DNA of 64,000 nt from CAIKMD01 sp963740675 (GTDB lineage: Bacteria > Pseudomonadota > Alphaproteobacteria > ATCC43930 > CGMCC-115725), in assembly GCA_963740675.1 (NCBI GenBank), contig CAVUFS010000005.1, positions 186,001 to 250,000 on the forward strand, written 5' to 3'. The notes below the pieces were generated by a model that did not search any database, was not told the origin of the DNA, and saw only the letters and a program-made list of their open reading frames with translations. Position numbers and translations under genes: made by a program. Of this stretch, positions 9,294-18,610 are shown in pieces (within the stretch, counting starts at the first letter, position 1; each line of letters opens with the position of its first letter).

Positions 9294-10262
9294 CTACTCG
9301 ACCAGCTTCGTCACACCCTGCAGTACCAGCTTTTCCGCCGGTGGCTCGTCCTCAATATCGCCGAGCTGATGCATCGCATGGACGAGGCTCGCGAGCTTTG
9401 TCTTCGAGATCGTGCCGCTGCGATCGAAATAATCGCCGCGGCGCAGGAAGTCGTAGCTCTTGGCGATATCATCCGGCTTGCCCTTGCTTGCCTCGACCAT
9501 GATCGCGATCGCCTCATCGCGATTCTTCTCATCGTCGAACCAGGTCGCCGCTTCATCATATGTCGCGACGATCGCACGCACTTCTGTCGCATGCGTTTTC
9601 GCCCAGGCCGTGTTCACTGCAGAGCCCGAGAAAGGCAAATCGCCGGCGTAATCCTTGACGAAGCCGAGGCTGATATAGCCGGCCGCCGCCGCGTAATAAT
9701 TCGCCGGCGGCCCGAGCATCGCCGCATCGACCGCGCCGGCTTGCAGCGCGGCATAGCGTGCCGGCGTGCTGCCGAAGAATTGCATGTCGAAATCGCCGCG
9801 TTTCAGGCCCGACGGCGCGACCATGCGATCGAGATAGATATTGGTGATGTCGTTGAGCCCGCCGACCGCGATCGACTTGCCCCTGAGGCCGGCAAGATTC
9901 TTGACCGCCGCCTTACCCATGAGCTCATAAGGCGCCGCTATCACCTCGACCAGCACGATGCTGACCGGTCCGCCCTTGTCGATGGCGCGGATCGGATCGA
10001 CCAGGCCGGTGGACATCGCAAAATCGAACGAGCCGGCCGAGGTCTGCTGCAAAAGATTGGGCGCTGAATTCGTATAGGTGACATCGAGCGCCAGGCCCTT
10101 GGCCGCGAACATGCCCTTGGCCAGCGCGATATAGAACGGCCAGCCCAGAGGCGACGGCGAGTTGATGGCCCCCGTCGCGATCTTTTCTTCTGCCATGGTG
10201 CGCGACGCAATCAGCGCCAGCGCAACAGTCATGGCGATGCGCAGTGTTCTCTTTGCTTGCAT
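9294..10262 (-). CDS. NMT1/THI5-like ABC substrate-binding protein (class B, paralogue 1)
   Basis: 322 aa from the ATG at 10262, which follows GGGAGGG and starts a signal peptide (MQAKRTLRIAMTVALALIAS). The mature protein has the type II SBP pattern: FYIALAKGMFAAKGLALDV, QQTSAGSFDFAMSTG, GKSIAVGGLNDITNIYLD and YAALQAGAVDAAMLGPP. The closest relative in the window is the gene at 12820-13803, which shares the LNDI/MDIN..YL and AGDLP motifs. It has no permease or ATPase. It is divergent from the hybrid kinase at 10573, with 310 bases between the starts. Confidence 0.85.
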   Translation of the reverse strand: MQAKRTLRIAMTVALALIASRTMAEEKIATGAINSPSPLGWPFYIALAKGMFAAKGLALDVTYTNSAPNLLQQTSAGSFDFAMSTGLVDPIRAIDKGGPVSIVLVEVIAAPYELMGKAAVKNLAGLRGKSIAVGGLNDITNIYLDRMVAPSGLKRGDFDMQFFGSTPARYAALQAGAVDAAMLGPPANYYAAAAGYISLGFVKDYAGDLPFSGSAVNTAWAKTHATEVRAIVATYDEAATWFDDEKNRDEAIAIMVEASKGKPDDIAKSYDFLRRGDYFDRSGTISKTKLASLVHAMHQLGDIEDEPPAEKLVLQGVTKLVE

Positions 10263-10572
10263 TCCCCGCCCTCCCCTGCGCAACCATAGCCGAAACACGG
10301 CTCGCTTGGCGACGCTACTCGCCGCGCTCGGTCGGGGTTCCGACATTCAACAGTCGCGCCCCGCAAAGAGTGGGATCGCGCCGCATTTCAGCCATATTGG
10401 GCCATTACTGACGGGGAACGTCCGCGGAGAAGCGATTCAAAATCGCACGGGATCGGAGCAGTCACGCGTAAACGAACGCAAGGACTTTGGGGCCGCCAGC
10501 GTCACGGCCGACAATTTCATTTTCTTTGCGGCGGCGTCGCGAGGGGAGTGCGACGTTCAAAGGCCGGGATTG
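10263..10572. other. Divergent intergenic region, SBP / hybrid kinase
   Basis: These 310 bases separate two divergent starts and must hold both promoters. The plus-strand kinase frame stays open through here, but the region lacks family-like sequence and the first supported start is the ATG at 10573. No clear operator, riboswitch or terminator was recognised. Confidence 0.5.
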
Positions 10573-12813
10573 ATGGACGATAGCAAGGAAGGCTGGCAAG
10601 AAGAAAAATCGCGCCTCGAAGCGCGGATCGCCGAGCTCGATGAAGAAGCGCGCAGCCTTCAGATCCTCAATCGAAGCAGCGTCGCGATCGCGTCGGATTT
10701 CGATCTCGAACGACTGGTCCAGTCGGTGACCGATGCCGGTGTCGAGCTTAGCAAGGCCGAATTCGGCGCGTTCTTCTACAACGCGATCGACGATAAGGGC
10801 AAGTCGTATACGCTCTACACGCTCTCGGGCGCGCCGCGCGAAGCCTTCTCGAAATTTCCGATGCCGCGCAACACGCAGGTGTTCGATCCGACCTTCCGCG
10901 GCGAGGGACCGATACGCAGCGGCGATATCCTGGCCGATCCGCGCTACGGCAAGAACGCGCCGCATCACGGCATGCCGAAAGGCCATCTGCCGGTCCGTTC
11001 CTACCTTGCCGTGCCCGTCGTCGCGCGCTCCGGCGAGGTTTTGGGCGGTTTATTTTTCGGCCATTCGAAAACCGATCAGTTCAGCGCCCTCGCCGAACGC
11101 TCGATGGTCGTCATCGCTGCCCAGGCTGCGGTCGCCATTGAGAACGCGCGGCTTTATCAGAGTATCCAGCGCGAGCTTTCCGCGCGCGCCAGCGCGGAAG
11201 CCGAGTTGCACAAGCTCAACGAGACGCTCGAGGCGCGCGCGACCGCACGAGCTCACCAGCTCGCCGCGAACGCGATGCGGCTCGAGCAGGCCGAGCAGCA
11301 TTTGACGCTATTGATCGACGCCGTTGTCGATTACGCAATCTTCATGCTCGATCCCGCTGGGAACGTCGCGAGCTGGAATCCCGGCGCCCAGCGCATCAAG
11401 GGCTACGAGCGCGACGAGATCGTCGGCGAGCATTTCTCGCGCTTTTACACCGAGGGCGATCGCGCCAGCGATTTGCCCGCGCGCGCGCTGGCCGCCGCCG
11501 CAGAAACCGGCCGCTACGAGATGGAAGGTCGGCGCGTACGCAAGGACGGCACGATTTTCTGGGCGAGCGTCTTCATCACCGCCATTCGCGACCAGGCCGG
11601 CGAACTTATCGGGTTCGCCAAGATCACACGCGACCTGACGGAACGGCGCGCGAGCGAAGAGCGACTGCGCCAGGCGCAGCGTATGGAAGCCATCGGCCAG
11701 CTCACCGGTGGCATCGCCCACGATTTCAACAATCTGCTGACCGTCATCACTGGCAATATCGAGGCGCTGCAGCGGCGTCTCGCCGAGCGAGATGAACCAA
11801 GGCTCGAGCGGCTGGCAAGCGCTGCCCAGCGGGGCGCCGAACGCGGCGCGCTGCTCGTTCATCGCCTCCTCGCTTTCTCACGCAGCCAGCCGCTCGAGCC
11901 GAAATCCATCTCGATCAACAGTCTCATCACCGGCATGTCCGACATGTTGCGGCGGACCCTGGGCGAGACCATCATGATCGAGACGGTGCACGCCGGCGGT
12001 CTCTGGCCGACCTTCGTCGACGCGACCGAGCTCGAAAGCGCATTGCTCAACCTCGCGATCAACGCGCGCGACGCCATGCCGGATGGCGGCAGGCTCACGA
12101 TCGAAGCGGCGAATGTCTTCCTTGACGAGACCTATGCCGCCGAAGTTGAGATCACGCCCGGCCAGTATGTCGGCATCTTCGTTAGCGATACCGGCACCGG
12201 CATGCCGCCCGACGTGATCGCCAAAGCCTTCGAGCCGTTCTTCACCACAAAAGAGCTCGGCGCAGGCACTGGTCTCGGCCTGTCGCAGGTCTATGGCTTC
12301 ATCCGGCAATCGGGCGGGCACGTTAAGATCTACAGCGAGGTTGGCGCCGGTACGACGGTAAAACTTTACCTGCAGCGTCATATCGAGCCGTCGGCGAAGG
12401 CCGAACCTGCCGGCACGGGCCCGGCCACGCCGCAAGGCCACGGCGAGACGATCCTTGTCGTCGAAGACGATGGCGACGTGCGCGCCTTCACGGTCGAGAT
12501 GCTGAAGGAGCTCGGTTACAACGTGCTTGCGGTGACCGATGGCTCCAGCGCCCTGCGCATGCTCGACGCGCATCGCGAGATCATGCTGCTTTTCACCGAC
12601 GTTGGTCTTCCCGGCGGGATGAACGGCCGCCAGGTCGCCGACGAGGCGCAGCGCCGGCGCAACAATCTCAAGGTACTTTTCACCAGCGGCTACGCGCGCA
12701 ATGCGATCGTGCATCACGGCCGGCTCGATCCGGGTGTCGAGCTGCTCTCGAAGCCCTTCACCTATGCGAGCCTCGGCGCGCGCGTGCGCCGTGTCCTCGA
12801 TAGCGGTACCTGA
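10573..12813 (+). CDS. Hybrid histidine kinase: GAF-PAS-HisKA-HATPase-REC
   Basis: 746 aa. Residues 1-30 form a short coiled coil. A GAF domain (about 35-190) includes RSYLAVPVVARSGEVLGGL, followed by a coiled linker (200-245). A PAS domain (about 250-355) includes DYAIFMLDPAGNVASWNPGA. The kinase core has H-box GIAHDFNNLL (His 383), N-box Asn 497, G1 DTGTGMP and G2 GTGLGL. A C-terminal receiver domain has acidic pocket VVEDD and phospho-acceptor Asp 676 (FTDVGLP). No membrane segment is present. The ATG at 10573 follows AAAGG. It is bracketed by the two class B SBP paralogues: divergent from the one at 9294 and 6 bases from the stop of the one at 12820. Confidence 0.92.
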   Translation: MDDSKEGWQEEKSRLEARIAELDEEARSLQILNRSSVAIASDFDLERLVQSVTDAGVELSKAEFGAFFYNAIDDKGKSYTLYTLSGAPREAFSKFPMPRNTQVFDPTFRGEGPIRSGDILADPRYGKNAPHHGMPKGHLPVRSYLAVPVVARSGEVLGGLFFGHSKTDQFSALAERSMVVIAAQAAVAIENARLYQSIQRELSARASAEAELHKLNETLEARATARAHQLAANAMRLEQAEQHLTLLIDAVVDYAIFMLDPAGNVASWNPGAQRIKGYERDEIVGEHFSRFYTEGDRASDLPARALAAAAETGRYEMEGRRVRKDGTIFWASVFITAIRDQAGELIGFAKITRDLTERRASEERLRQAQRMEAIGQLTGGIAHDFNNLLTVITGNIEALQRRLAERDEPRLERLASAAQRGAERGALLVHRLLAFSRSQPLEPKSISINSLITGMSDMLRRTLGETIMIETVHAGGLWPTFVDATELESALLNLAINARDAMPDGGRLTIEAANVFLDETYAAEVEITPGQYVGIFVSDTGTGMPPDVIAKAFEPFFTTKELGAGTGLGLSQVYGFIRQSGGHVKIYSEVGAGTTVKLYLQRHIEPSAKAEPAGTGPATPQGHGETILVVEDDGDVRAFTVEMLKELGYNVLAVTDGSSALRMLDAHREIMLLFTDVGLPGGMNGRQVADEAQRRRNNLKVLFTSGYARNAIVHHGRLDPGVELLSKPFTYASLGARVRRVLDSGT

Positions 12814-12819
12814 AGCCGC

Positions 12820-13803
12820 TCAATCGACCATTTTTGTCAGTCCTGGAATCACAAGCTGTTCGGCGTTGATGGTGACGCCTTCGAGATCGCCGACCGATTT
12901 CATCGCGTCGATCAGATGCTGCAAATCGGTGTGCGAAATGCTGCTTTCCTTCGCATACATGTCGATCTTGCGCGCGAGATCGTAGCTCTGCGCCACCTGC
13001 GCGGGATCCGCCTTTGACACATCGACCAGGATCTGGATCGAGGCGTCGCGTTTCGAATCGTCGTAGAAGAACGCGGCCGCTTGATCCAGCGTCGCGACGA
13101 GGCGCTTCGCGATATCCTCATGCGCCTTTGCCCAGGGCACCATGACGTCGGCGCTCGCCATCGGCAGATCGCCGGCATATTCCTTGATCATGGCGAGATT
13201 CTTGAAGCCGGCTTTCTCGGCGGTGAAAGCGGTCGGCGGCACCAGCATCGTCGCATCGACCGAGCCCGATTGCAGCGCGGCGAAACGCTGCGCCGAATTG
13301 CCAATGACAACGACATCGTATTCGCCCCATTTGATGCCATTCGCCTGCATGATGCGCTCGAGATAGATGCGGTTGATATCCATCAACCCGCCGATGGTGA
13401 TGGTCTTGCCTTTGAGGTCCTTGATCGAATTGATCGAGGGCTTGGCGATCATCTCGTAAGGCGTTGTGTTGCTGGTCATGCGCAGGATCGCTACATCGGC
13501 GCCCTTGGCACGCGCATGGATCGGCTCGACCACGCCGTCGACGCCGACGACATCGAGCGAGCCCGAGACGAGTTGCTGCATCACGCCGGGCGCGGTCGGC
13601 ACATAGATGAAATCGGGCTCGATGCCTTCTTTGGCGAAATAGCCCTCGTGAATGGCGATGTAATAGAGCCAGCCGCCGCTATCGGGCGAGCCGATCAACC
13701 CGATGGTGAGCTTGTCCGCCGCCTGCGCCGGCGATACCGATACCGGCGACAACACGGCCAGTATGTTCAAGACGATTACCGTAACGAAGAAACCAATCCT
13801 CAT
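12820..13803 (-). CDS. NMT1/THI5-like ABC substrate-binding protein (class B, paralogue 2)
   Basis: 327 aa with a signal peptide ending near SPAQAAD. The SBP pattern includes WLYYIAIHEGYFAKEGIEP, LVSGSLDVVGVDG, GKTITIGGLMDINRIYLE and FAALQSGSVDATMLVPP. It is the clear paralogue of the gene at 9294-10262 (same motif order and spacing, including EYAGDLP). It is orphan: no transporter subunits are adjacent. The ligand is unknown; NMT1-family proteins bind small aromatic, sulfonate or pyrimidine-type compounds. Confidence 0.87.
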   Translation of the reverse strand: MRIGFFVTVIVLNILAVLSPVSVSPAQAADKLTIGLIGSPDSGGWLYYIAIHEGYFAKEGIEPDFIYVPTAPGVMQQLVSGSLDVVGVDGVVEPIHARAKGADVAILRMTSNTTPYEMIAKPSINSIKDLKGKTITIGGLMDINRIYLERIMQANGIKWGEYDVVVIGNSAQRFAALQSGSVDATMLVPPTAFTAEKAGFKNLAMIKEYAGDLPMASADVMVPWAKAHEDIAKRLVATLDQAAAFFYDDSKRDASIQILVDVSKADPAQVAQSYDLARKIDMYAKESSISHTDLQHLIDAMKSVGDLEGVTINAEQLVIPGLTKMVD

Positions 13804-13957
13804 GGCTCCGCCCTCCCGATTGGTCCACGCCCAAAGGCCTGGGGCGGCTTCGCGGCCGCCGTTTGTTGGATACAGAATGTCCTTTTGCTAGGCTTTCGTC
13901 AAAGTATCGTCGCAATCTCTGGCACAAATCGGGTGCATAAGAGGGAGACAGCGGTCC

Positions 13958-14773
13958 ATGACCGTGTATCGTTTGTATTTTCTGGACGCCAAGGGCGCCA
14001 TTCAGGCTCGGCAGGATTTCACCGCCGATAGCGATTCCGACGCGACGACGATCGGCGCGCTGCTGTGGCAGGCCTGCGCCGATTGCTATCAGGGCTACGA
14101 GTTGTGGCAGACGACACGCCGCCTTGCGCGCGAGAGCGACAGCACCGCGCCGGCGCCGCCGGCGATCGAGCGGATCGGCTCGCATCTGCAAAAATCCGTG
14201 CTCGATCTCCAGGAAATGCTGCTCGACAGTCACTGGCGCGCGGCCCGGAGCGAGGGGCTTCTCGCCGCGACCGAAAAACTACGCCGCCGTCTGGCCGGCG
14301 ATGCCGCGGCGGTCACGCATCTCGACATGCTGCGCTATATCAATGCCGCCACCGGCACCGACATGATGAGCTTGCAACTGGTCGAGGGAAAATGCTTGAT
14401 GCTGCGCGGCTCGCGCGGCTTCGATCGCTTCTTCGACGAATATTTCGCGACCGTCCAAAGCGGCGACTGCGCCTGCGGCGCCGCTTTCAAGAGCGCACGC
14501 CAGATGGTCGTGCCCGCGATCGAAACCTCGCCGATTTTTGCCGGGCATGAATCGCTCGAGGTGCTGCGCGCCCGCGGCGTCGTCGCCTGTGTCTCGACGC
14601 CGTTCCTCGGCGGCGACGGGCATGTCGCCGGCATGTTCTCGATCCATCGCCCGGCCGTCTGGAATCCGGCGGACGGCGAGCTGGAGCAGCTTCAGCACAT
14701 CGCCCATCACATCACGGCCGCGATGACCGATCCGCTGTCCGTCGAAGCGCGACTTATGCGCGAGGCTGTGTAG
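13958..14773 (+). CDS. GAF-domain protein
   Basis: 271 aa starting at an ATG preceded by AGGGAGAC. The N-terminal 60 residues (VYRLYFLDAKGAIQARQDF, ALLWQACADCYQGYELW) look like a small alpha/beta stimulus-type domain. A GAF-like domain follows from about residue 125: MLRYINAATGTDMMSLQL, CACGAAFKSARQMVVPAIE and RGVVACVSTPFLGGDGHVAGMFSIH. No kinase or output domain is present, so it may act as a signalling partner or as a truncated sensor. The promoter region is shared with the divergent SBP gene at 12820-13803. Confidence 0.75.
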   Translation: MTVYRLYFLDAKGAIQARQDFTADSDSDATTIGALLWQACADCYQGYELWQTTRRLARESDSTAPAPPAIERIGSHLQKSVLDLQEMLLDSHWRAARSEGLLAATEKLRRRLAGDAAAVTHLDMLRYINAATGTDMMSLQLVEGKCLMLRGSRGFDRFFDEYFATVQSGDCACGAAFKSARQMVVPAIETSPIFAGHESLEVLRARGVVACVSTPFLGGDGHVAGMFSIHRPAVWNPADGELEQLQHIAHHITAAMTDPLSVEARLMREAV

Positions 14774-14779
14774 CGCCAG

Positions 14780-16063
14780 CTACGTACGTTTCGTAAATCC
14801 CGCGACCAGCTCGACATGATGCGACCAGGTGAACTGGTCGACGACCTTCACGCTGTCGAGGCGATAGCCGCCATCGACCAGGATGCGCGCGTCGCGCGCG
14901 AAAGTCGCGGGATTGCAGGAAACGCCAATCACCACGGGTGTCTTCGCCGAGGCCAGCGTCTTCGCCTGCTCGGCGGCGCCGGCGCGCGGCGGATCGAAGA
15001 CGATGGCGTCGTAGCGATTGGCTTCCTCGCGCCGCAGCGGCTCGCGATCGAGATCGCGGCGGAAGGCTTTGAGCGGCAGCGCGGCTTTCGCTTTGTCGAG
15101 CGCGCGGATCGCGGGCGCAACGCTCTCATACGCATCGACCGATCCGCGCGCCAGCATCGGCCCGCTGAATGTGCCGCAGCCAGCGAAGAGATCGGCGAAT
15201 TTGCCGCCGGCGGGCAGTAGCTCCATCACCGCCTCGACCAGCGCCACCTCGCCCGCCGCCGTCGGCTGCAGGAAGGCGAGCGGCGGCAGCGCCACGTCGA
15301 GCCCGCCGAATTTGGCGATCAGCGGATTGCGCTCGATCATCACCTCGATATCGTCGCGCTCGCCGCGTTCCCGACCGCGCCAGGAGATGCGGTTGATGTC
15401 GGCCTTATGCGCAAGCTCGGCGATCGCCTCGCGCACCGGCAGATCCGGCTTGCCCTTCCTGCCGACCGCGCCGGTGATCGCCAGCTCGAACCGCCCGCCG
15501 ACCATCTGGATGAAGATATCGGCGTCCTTACCCTCGGTCACGATCGGCGCGAGCAGCGGCGCGAGCTTGTCGCGCAACGCCATGACCGCGGGATCAGCGA
15601 TAAGGCAAGCGCGGATCTCGGTCACGCGATGCGTGCGGCGGCGGAAATAGCCGAGCGTGAGCTTGCCGTTATGCTTATGCGCGTTGAAGGTAGCACGCCG
15701 ACGCGTGGCCGGTGGCACGAAGACCGGGTCGCGCCAGATCTTCGGCGTCAGACCCTTGCGGCGCAGCGCATCGCGCACGATCGCGACTTTCCAATCGCGA
15801 TAAAAGGCTTCATCGGCGTGCTGCAGCGTGCAGCCGCCGCAGACATCGTAGTTGGGGCAAGGTGGCTTCACGCGATGCGGCGAGGCGTCCACCACTGCGA
15901 TGATCTCGCCGCGCAGCATCTGGTCATCACCGCGCCGAATATCGGCACGCACGGTCTCGCCCGGCAGCGCGCGGTCGACATAGACGCGCCCGCGTTTCGA
16001 TGCGCTGATGCCATCGCCCTTGGGGCCCAGCTCGTCGATGCGAATCTCGCTAGCCATTCTCAA
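14780..16063 (-). CDS. Class I SAM-dependent RNA m5U methyltransferase, RumA/TrmA type (copy 2)
   Basis: 427 aa (425 if the ATG at 16057 is used). An N-terminal TRAM-like domain (IDELGPKGDGIS...DRALPGE) is followed by a 4Fe-4S ligand set Cys69-x5-Cys75-x2-Cys78 plus Cys153. Next come the SAM site DLFAGCGTFSGP (about 291-302), DPPRAGA and the catalytic nucleophile motif SCNP (Cys 383). All catalytic residues are present, so it should be active on rRNA or tRNA. The target U cannot be told from sequence. It overlaps the upstream paralogue by 4 bases. Confidence 0.85.
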   Translation of the reverse strand: MRMASEIRIDELGPKGDGISASKRGRVYVDRALPGETVRADIRRGDDQMLRGEIIAVVDASPHRVKPPCPNYDVCGGCTLQHADEAFYRDWKVAIVRDALRRKGLTPKIWRDPVFVPPATRRRATFNAHKHNGKLTLGYFRRRTHRVTEIRACLIADPAVMALRDKLAPLLAPIVTEGKDADIFIQMVGGRFELAITGAVGRKGKPDLPVREAIAELAHKADINRISWRGRERGERDDIEVMIERNPLIAKFGGLDVALPPLAFLQPTAAGEVALVEAVMELLPAGGKFADLFAGCGTFSGPMLARGSVDAYESVAPAIRALDKAKAALPLKAFRRDLDREPLRREEANRYDAIVFDPPRAGAAEQAKTLASAKTPVVIGVSCNPATFARDARILVDGGYRLDSVKVVDQFTWSHHVELVAGFTKRT

Positions 16064-17328
16064 GCCCGCTTCGAGAATGAAGCGACCAACTCGACATGAT
16101 GCGAGAAGGTGAATTGATCGATCACCTGGACGCTGTCGAGCCGATAGCCGCCATCGACGAGGATGCGCGCATCGCGCGCAAATGTCTCGGGGTTGCAGGA
16201 AACGCCGACCAGTACCGGAATGGCCGCGACGGCAAGCTCTCTGACCTGCGCCGCGGCGCCGCCGCGCGGCGGATCGAAGACGATGGCGTCGTAGTGCTCC
16301 GCCTCGGCGCGGGTCAGCGGCTCGCGATAAAGATCGCGGCGGATCGCTTTGAGCGGCAGACCATCCTTGGCCGTATCGAGCGCGGCGATCGTCGCCGCGA
16401 CATTCTCGAATGCATCGACCGGGCCGCGCGCCAGCATCGGCCCGGTGAAGGTGCCCGAGCCCGCGAATAGATCGGCAAACCGTCCAGCAGCCGGCAACGC
16501 CTCCATCACCGCCGTGGCCAGCGCCACCTCGCCCGCCGGTGTCGGTTGCAGGAAACCGAGCGGCGGCAGCGCCACATCGAGCGCGCCAAAGCGCACATGC
16601 AACGCGCGACGCTCGATCATTATTTCGGGCGCATCGCCAAGATTGGCGCGCCAGGAGAGGCGATCGATCGCCAGTTCGTCGGCGAGCGTCGCCATCGCCT
16701 CACGCACCGCCGCGTCAGGCATGCCGTGTGCGCCGACAGAACCCGTGATGACGATCTCAAACTGGCCGCCGATTGTTTGGATGAAGGCGGTCGCGGGCTT
16801 GCCGGTTTGCAAGATCGGCGCGAGCAGCGGCGCCAGCTTGGGGCGCAGCGCCATGATCGCCGGATCGGCGATGAGGCAGGTGTCGATCGCCACCACTTGC
16901 CGTTGGCGGCGGCGCGAATAGCCCAAGGTGACCGTGTCGCCTTGCTTTTCCGCGGTGAAAGTGATGCGCCGACGGCCGCCGGCCGGCAGAAAGACCGGCT
17001 CGCGCCAAATAGCGGGGCTCAGCCTTTTCGCGCGCAAGGCATCGCGGACGATGCCGGTCTTCCATTCGCGATAGAAGGCATCGCTTGCATGCTGAAGCGT
17101 GCAGCCGCCGCACAGCGCGTAATGCGGGCAAGGCGGCACCGCGCGGTGTGGCGAGGCCTCGGCGATGCTCGCCACATCGCCGCGCAGCACACCGTCGACA
17201 TCGCGGCGGATCTTCGCCTCGATGCGATCGCCCGGCAATGCACGGTCGATGTAAACACGTCCATCCTTCGACGTGCCGATACCCTCGCCCTTGGGGCTTA
17301 GCGCATCGATCCGAAATTCGCCGGCCAT
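16060..17328 (-). CDS. Class I SAM-dependent RNA m5U methyltransferase, RumA/TrmA type (copy 1)
   Basis: 422 aa with TRAM-like start IDALSPKGEGIG, 4Fe-4S ligands Cys67, Cys73, Cys76 and Cys151, SAM motif DLFAGSGTFTGP, DPPRGGA, and catalytic SCNP (Cys 378). It is the first gene of a two-gene tandem with the paralogue at 14780-16063; the stop and next start overlap. The two are similar over their full length, with the same indel pattern. The second copy has extra residues near its residue 231 (RERGERDD). Retention of every catalytic residue in both copies argues for different RNA targets rather than decay. Confidence 0.85.
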   Translation of the reverse strand: MAGEFRIDALSPKGEGIGTSKDGRVYIDRALPGDRIEAKIRRDVDGVLRGDVASIAEASPHRAVPPCPHYALCGGCTLQHASDAFYREWKTGIVRDALRAKRLSPAIWREPVFLPAGGRRRITFTAEKQGDTVTLGYSRRRQRQVVAIDTCLIADPAIMALRPKLAPLLAPILQTGKPATAFIQTIGGQFEIVITGSVGAHGMPDAAVREAMATLADELAIDRLSWRANLGDAPEIMIERRALHVRFGALDVALPPLGFLQPTPAGEVALATAVMEALPAAGRFADLFAGSGTFTGPMLARGPVDAFENVAATIAALDTAKDGLPLKAIRRDLYREPLTRAEAEHYDAIVFDPPRGGAAAQVRELAVAAIPVLVGVSCNPETFARDARILVDGGYRLDSVQVIDQFTFSHHVELVASFSKRA

Positions 17329-17346
17329 TCGCTCCTGAGGCTGCCG

Positions 17347-18324
17347 CTACTTCGGCAGATATTGCTCCGTATAGAGCGGTTTCATATCGGGCAAACTCGG
17401 CAACAATTCAAGCTCGACGATCGCCTGCGCCGCAACCTTGAGCGCCTCCGGATCGAAACGCCCGTCGCGCGAGAACATCGGCAGCACCACGTCATAGGTG
17501 TGGCTCGCGATATCGGGATCGGTGATGCCGTCGGCCTTCATGTCGAGCTTCACCGTCTCGGCCTTGTTCTCATGCATCCAGGTGATCGTCTCGAACCACG
17601 CCTTGAGGAACTGGGTGATCACCTGGGGCCGTTTTTCCATCATTTCCTTGCTGGCGAAGATCGCATGCGTCACATAGGTGGTGATGTATTCGCCGTGATT
17701 GGCGATGACCTTGCCGAGCCCCTGCTTCTCATAAGTATAGCCGATATCGATGCCGCTGGTGAGCGCGTCGACCTGACCGGTTCGCAACGCCGCGATGTTC
17801 GCCGCGTTGCCGCCGCTGACATAGACGATGTTGATTCCCTCGAGCCCCCAGCCGAGCTTGTCTGAGAGATGCCGCGTCAGCCAGAAGACCAGCGAGTTGC
17901 GCGAAGCGACCGCGACCCGCTTGCCTTTCAGATCCTTCACGGTGTCGATGCCGGTGCCCTTGCCGGCGAAGACGCCATAGGCGAGCGGCGGCCCTGCCAT
18001 GGCCGCGACCGCTTTCTCCGGCACACCCTTCGCGACGAAAGCCATGTCGGTCCCCGAGCCGAGACCGATATCGACCTGGCCGGCGGTCATGGCCTGCTGC
18101 AGCTTCGCCGCACCTTCGAATCCTTGGATCGTTACGTCGAGGCCGTTCTTGCTCATGATCCCGGCATCAACGCCGATATTGATCGGCACGAAGGCGAAAG
18201 AGGTCGGGAAAGACTTGCCGACGACCAGCTTCTCATTGGCCGCGGCGCGATCGGTCATACCGACGAATGCCAGCGCCGCTGCACCAAACGCGAGTGCCGA
18301 AGAGCGAAGATACGATGCACGCAT
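17347..18324 (-). CDS. NMT1/THI5-like ABC substrate-binding protein (class A)
   Basis: 325 aa from the ATG at 18324, placed 11 bases after GGGGAGG and starting the signal peptide MRASYLRSSALAFGAAALAF; earlier in-frame starts have no signal. Class A features: KLVVGKSFPTSFAFVPINIG, AAKLQQAMTAGQVDIGLGSG and the C-terminal YTEQYLPK. It is orphan. It ends 18 bases before the RNA methyltransferase pair on the same strand. It is divergent from the Fe3+-type SBP at 18611. Confidence 0.87.
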   Translation of the reverse strand: MRASYLRSSALAFGAAALAFVGMTDRAAANEKLVVGKSFPTSFAFVPINIGVDAGIMSKNGLDVTIQGFEGAAKLQQAMTAGQVDIGLGSGTDMAFVAKGVPEKAVAAMAGPPLAYGVFAGKGTGIDTVKDLKGKRVAVASRNSLVFWLTRHLSDKLGWGLEGINIVYVSGGNAANIAALRTGQVDALTSGIDIGYTYEKQGLGKVIANHGEYITTYVTHAIFASKEMMEKRPQVITQFLKAWFETITWMHENKAETVKLDMKADGITDPDIASHTYDVVLPMFSRDGRFDPEALKVAAQAIVELELLPSLPDMKPLYTEQYLPK

Positions 18325-18610
18325 GAGAATTCTGAGCCTCCCCGGTCGAAACTTTATTGGTTCGCCGATCATACCGTTTTGGCGGATATTTGACAGCGAA
18401 AGCATCACCCGGATTGGTGGCGATCGCAGCATTCTGGGTACAGTGTCAATGGCGATGCTTCGTGCAACGCCCGCGCAACGCCCGTGCCGCACGTTGACTC
18501 GTATACAGTGCAGAGATAGCTTTTTTGGCAACTCAGCGGACACATAAAGTGGCGAGGAATCACCTCATTCCTTCGCACAAAGAATCAAAGATCAATTGAG
18601 GGAGCCACGT

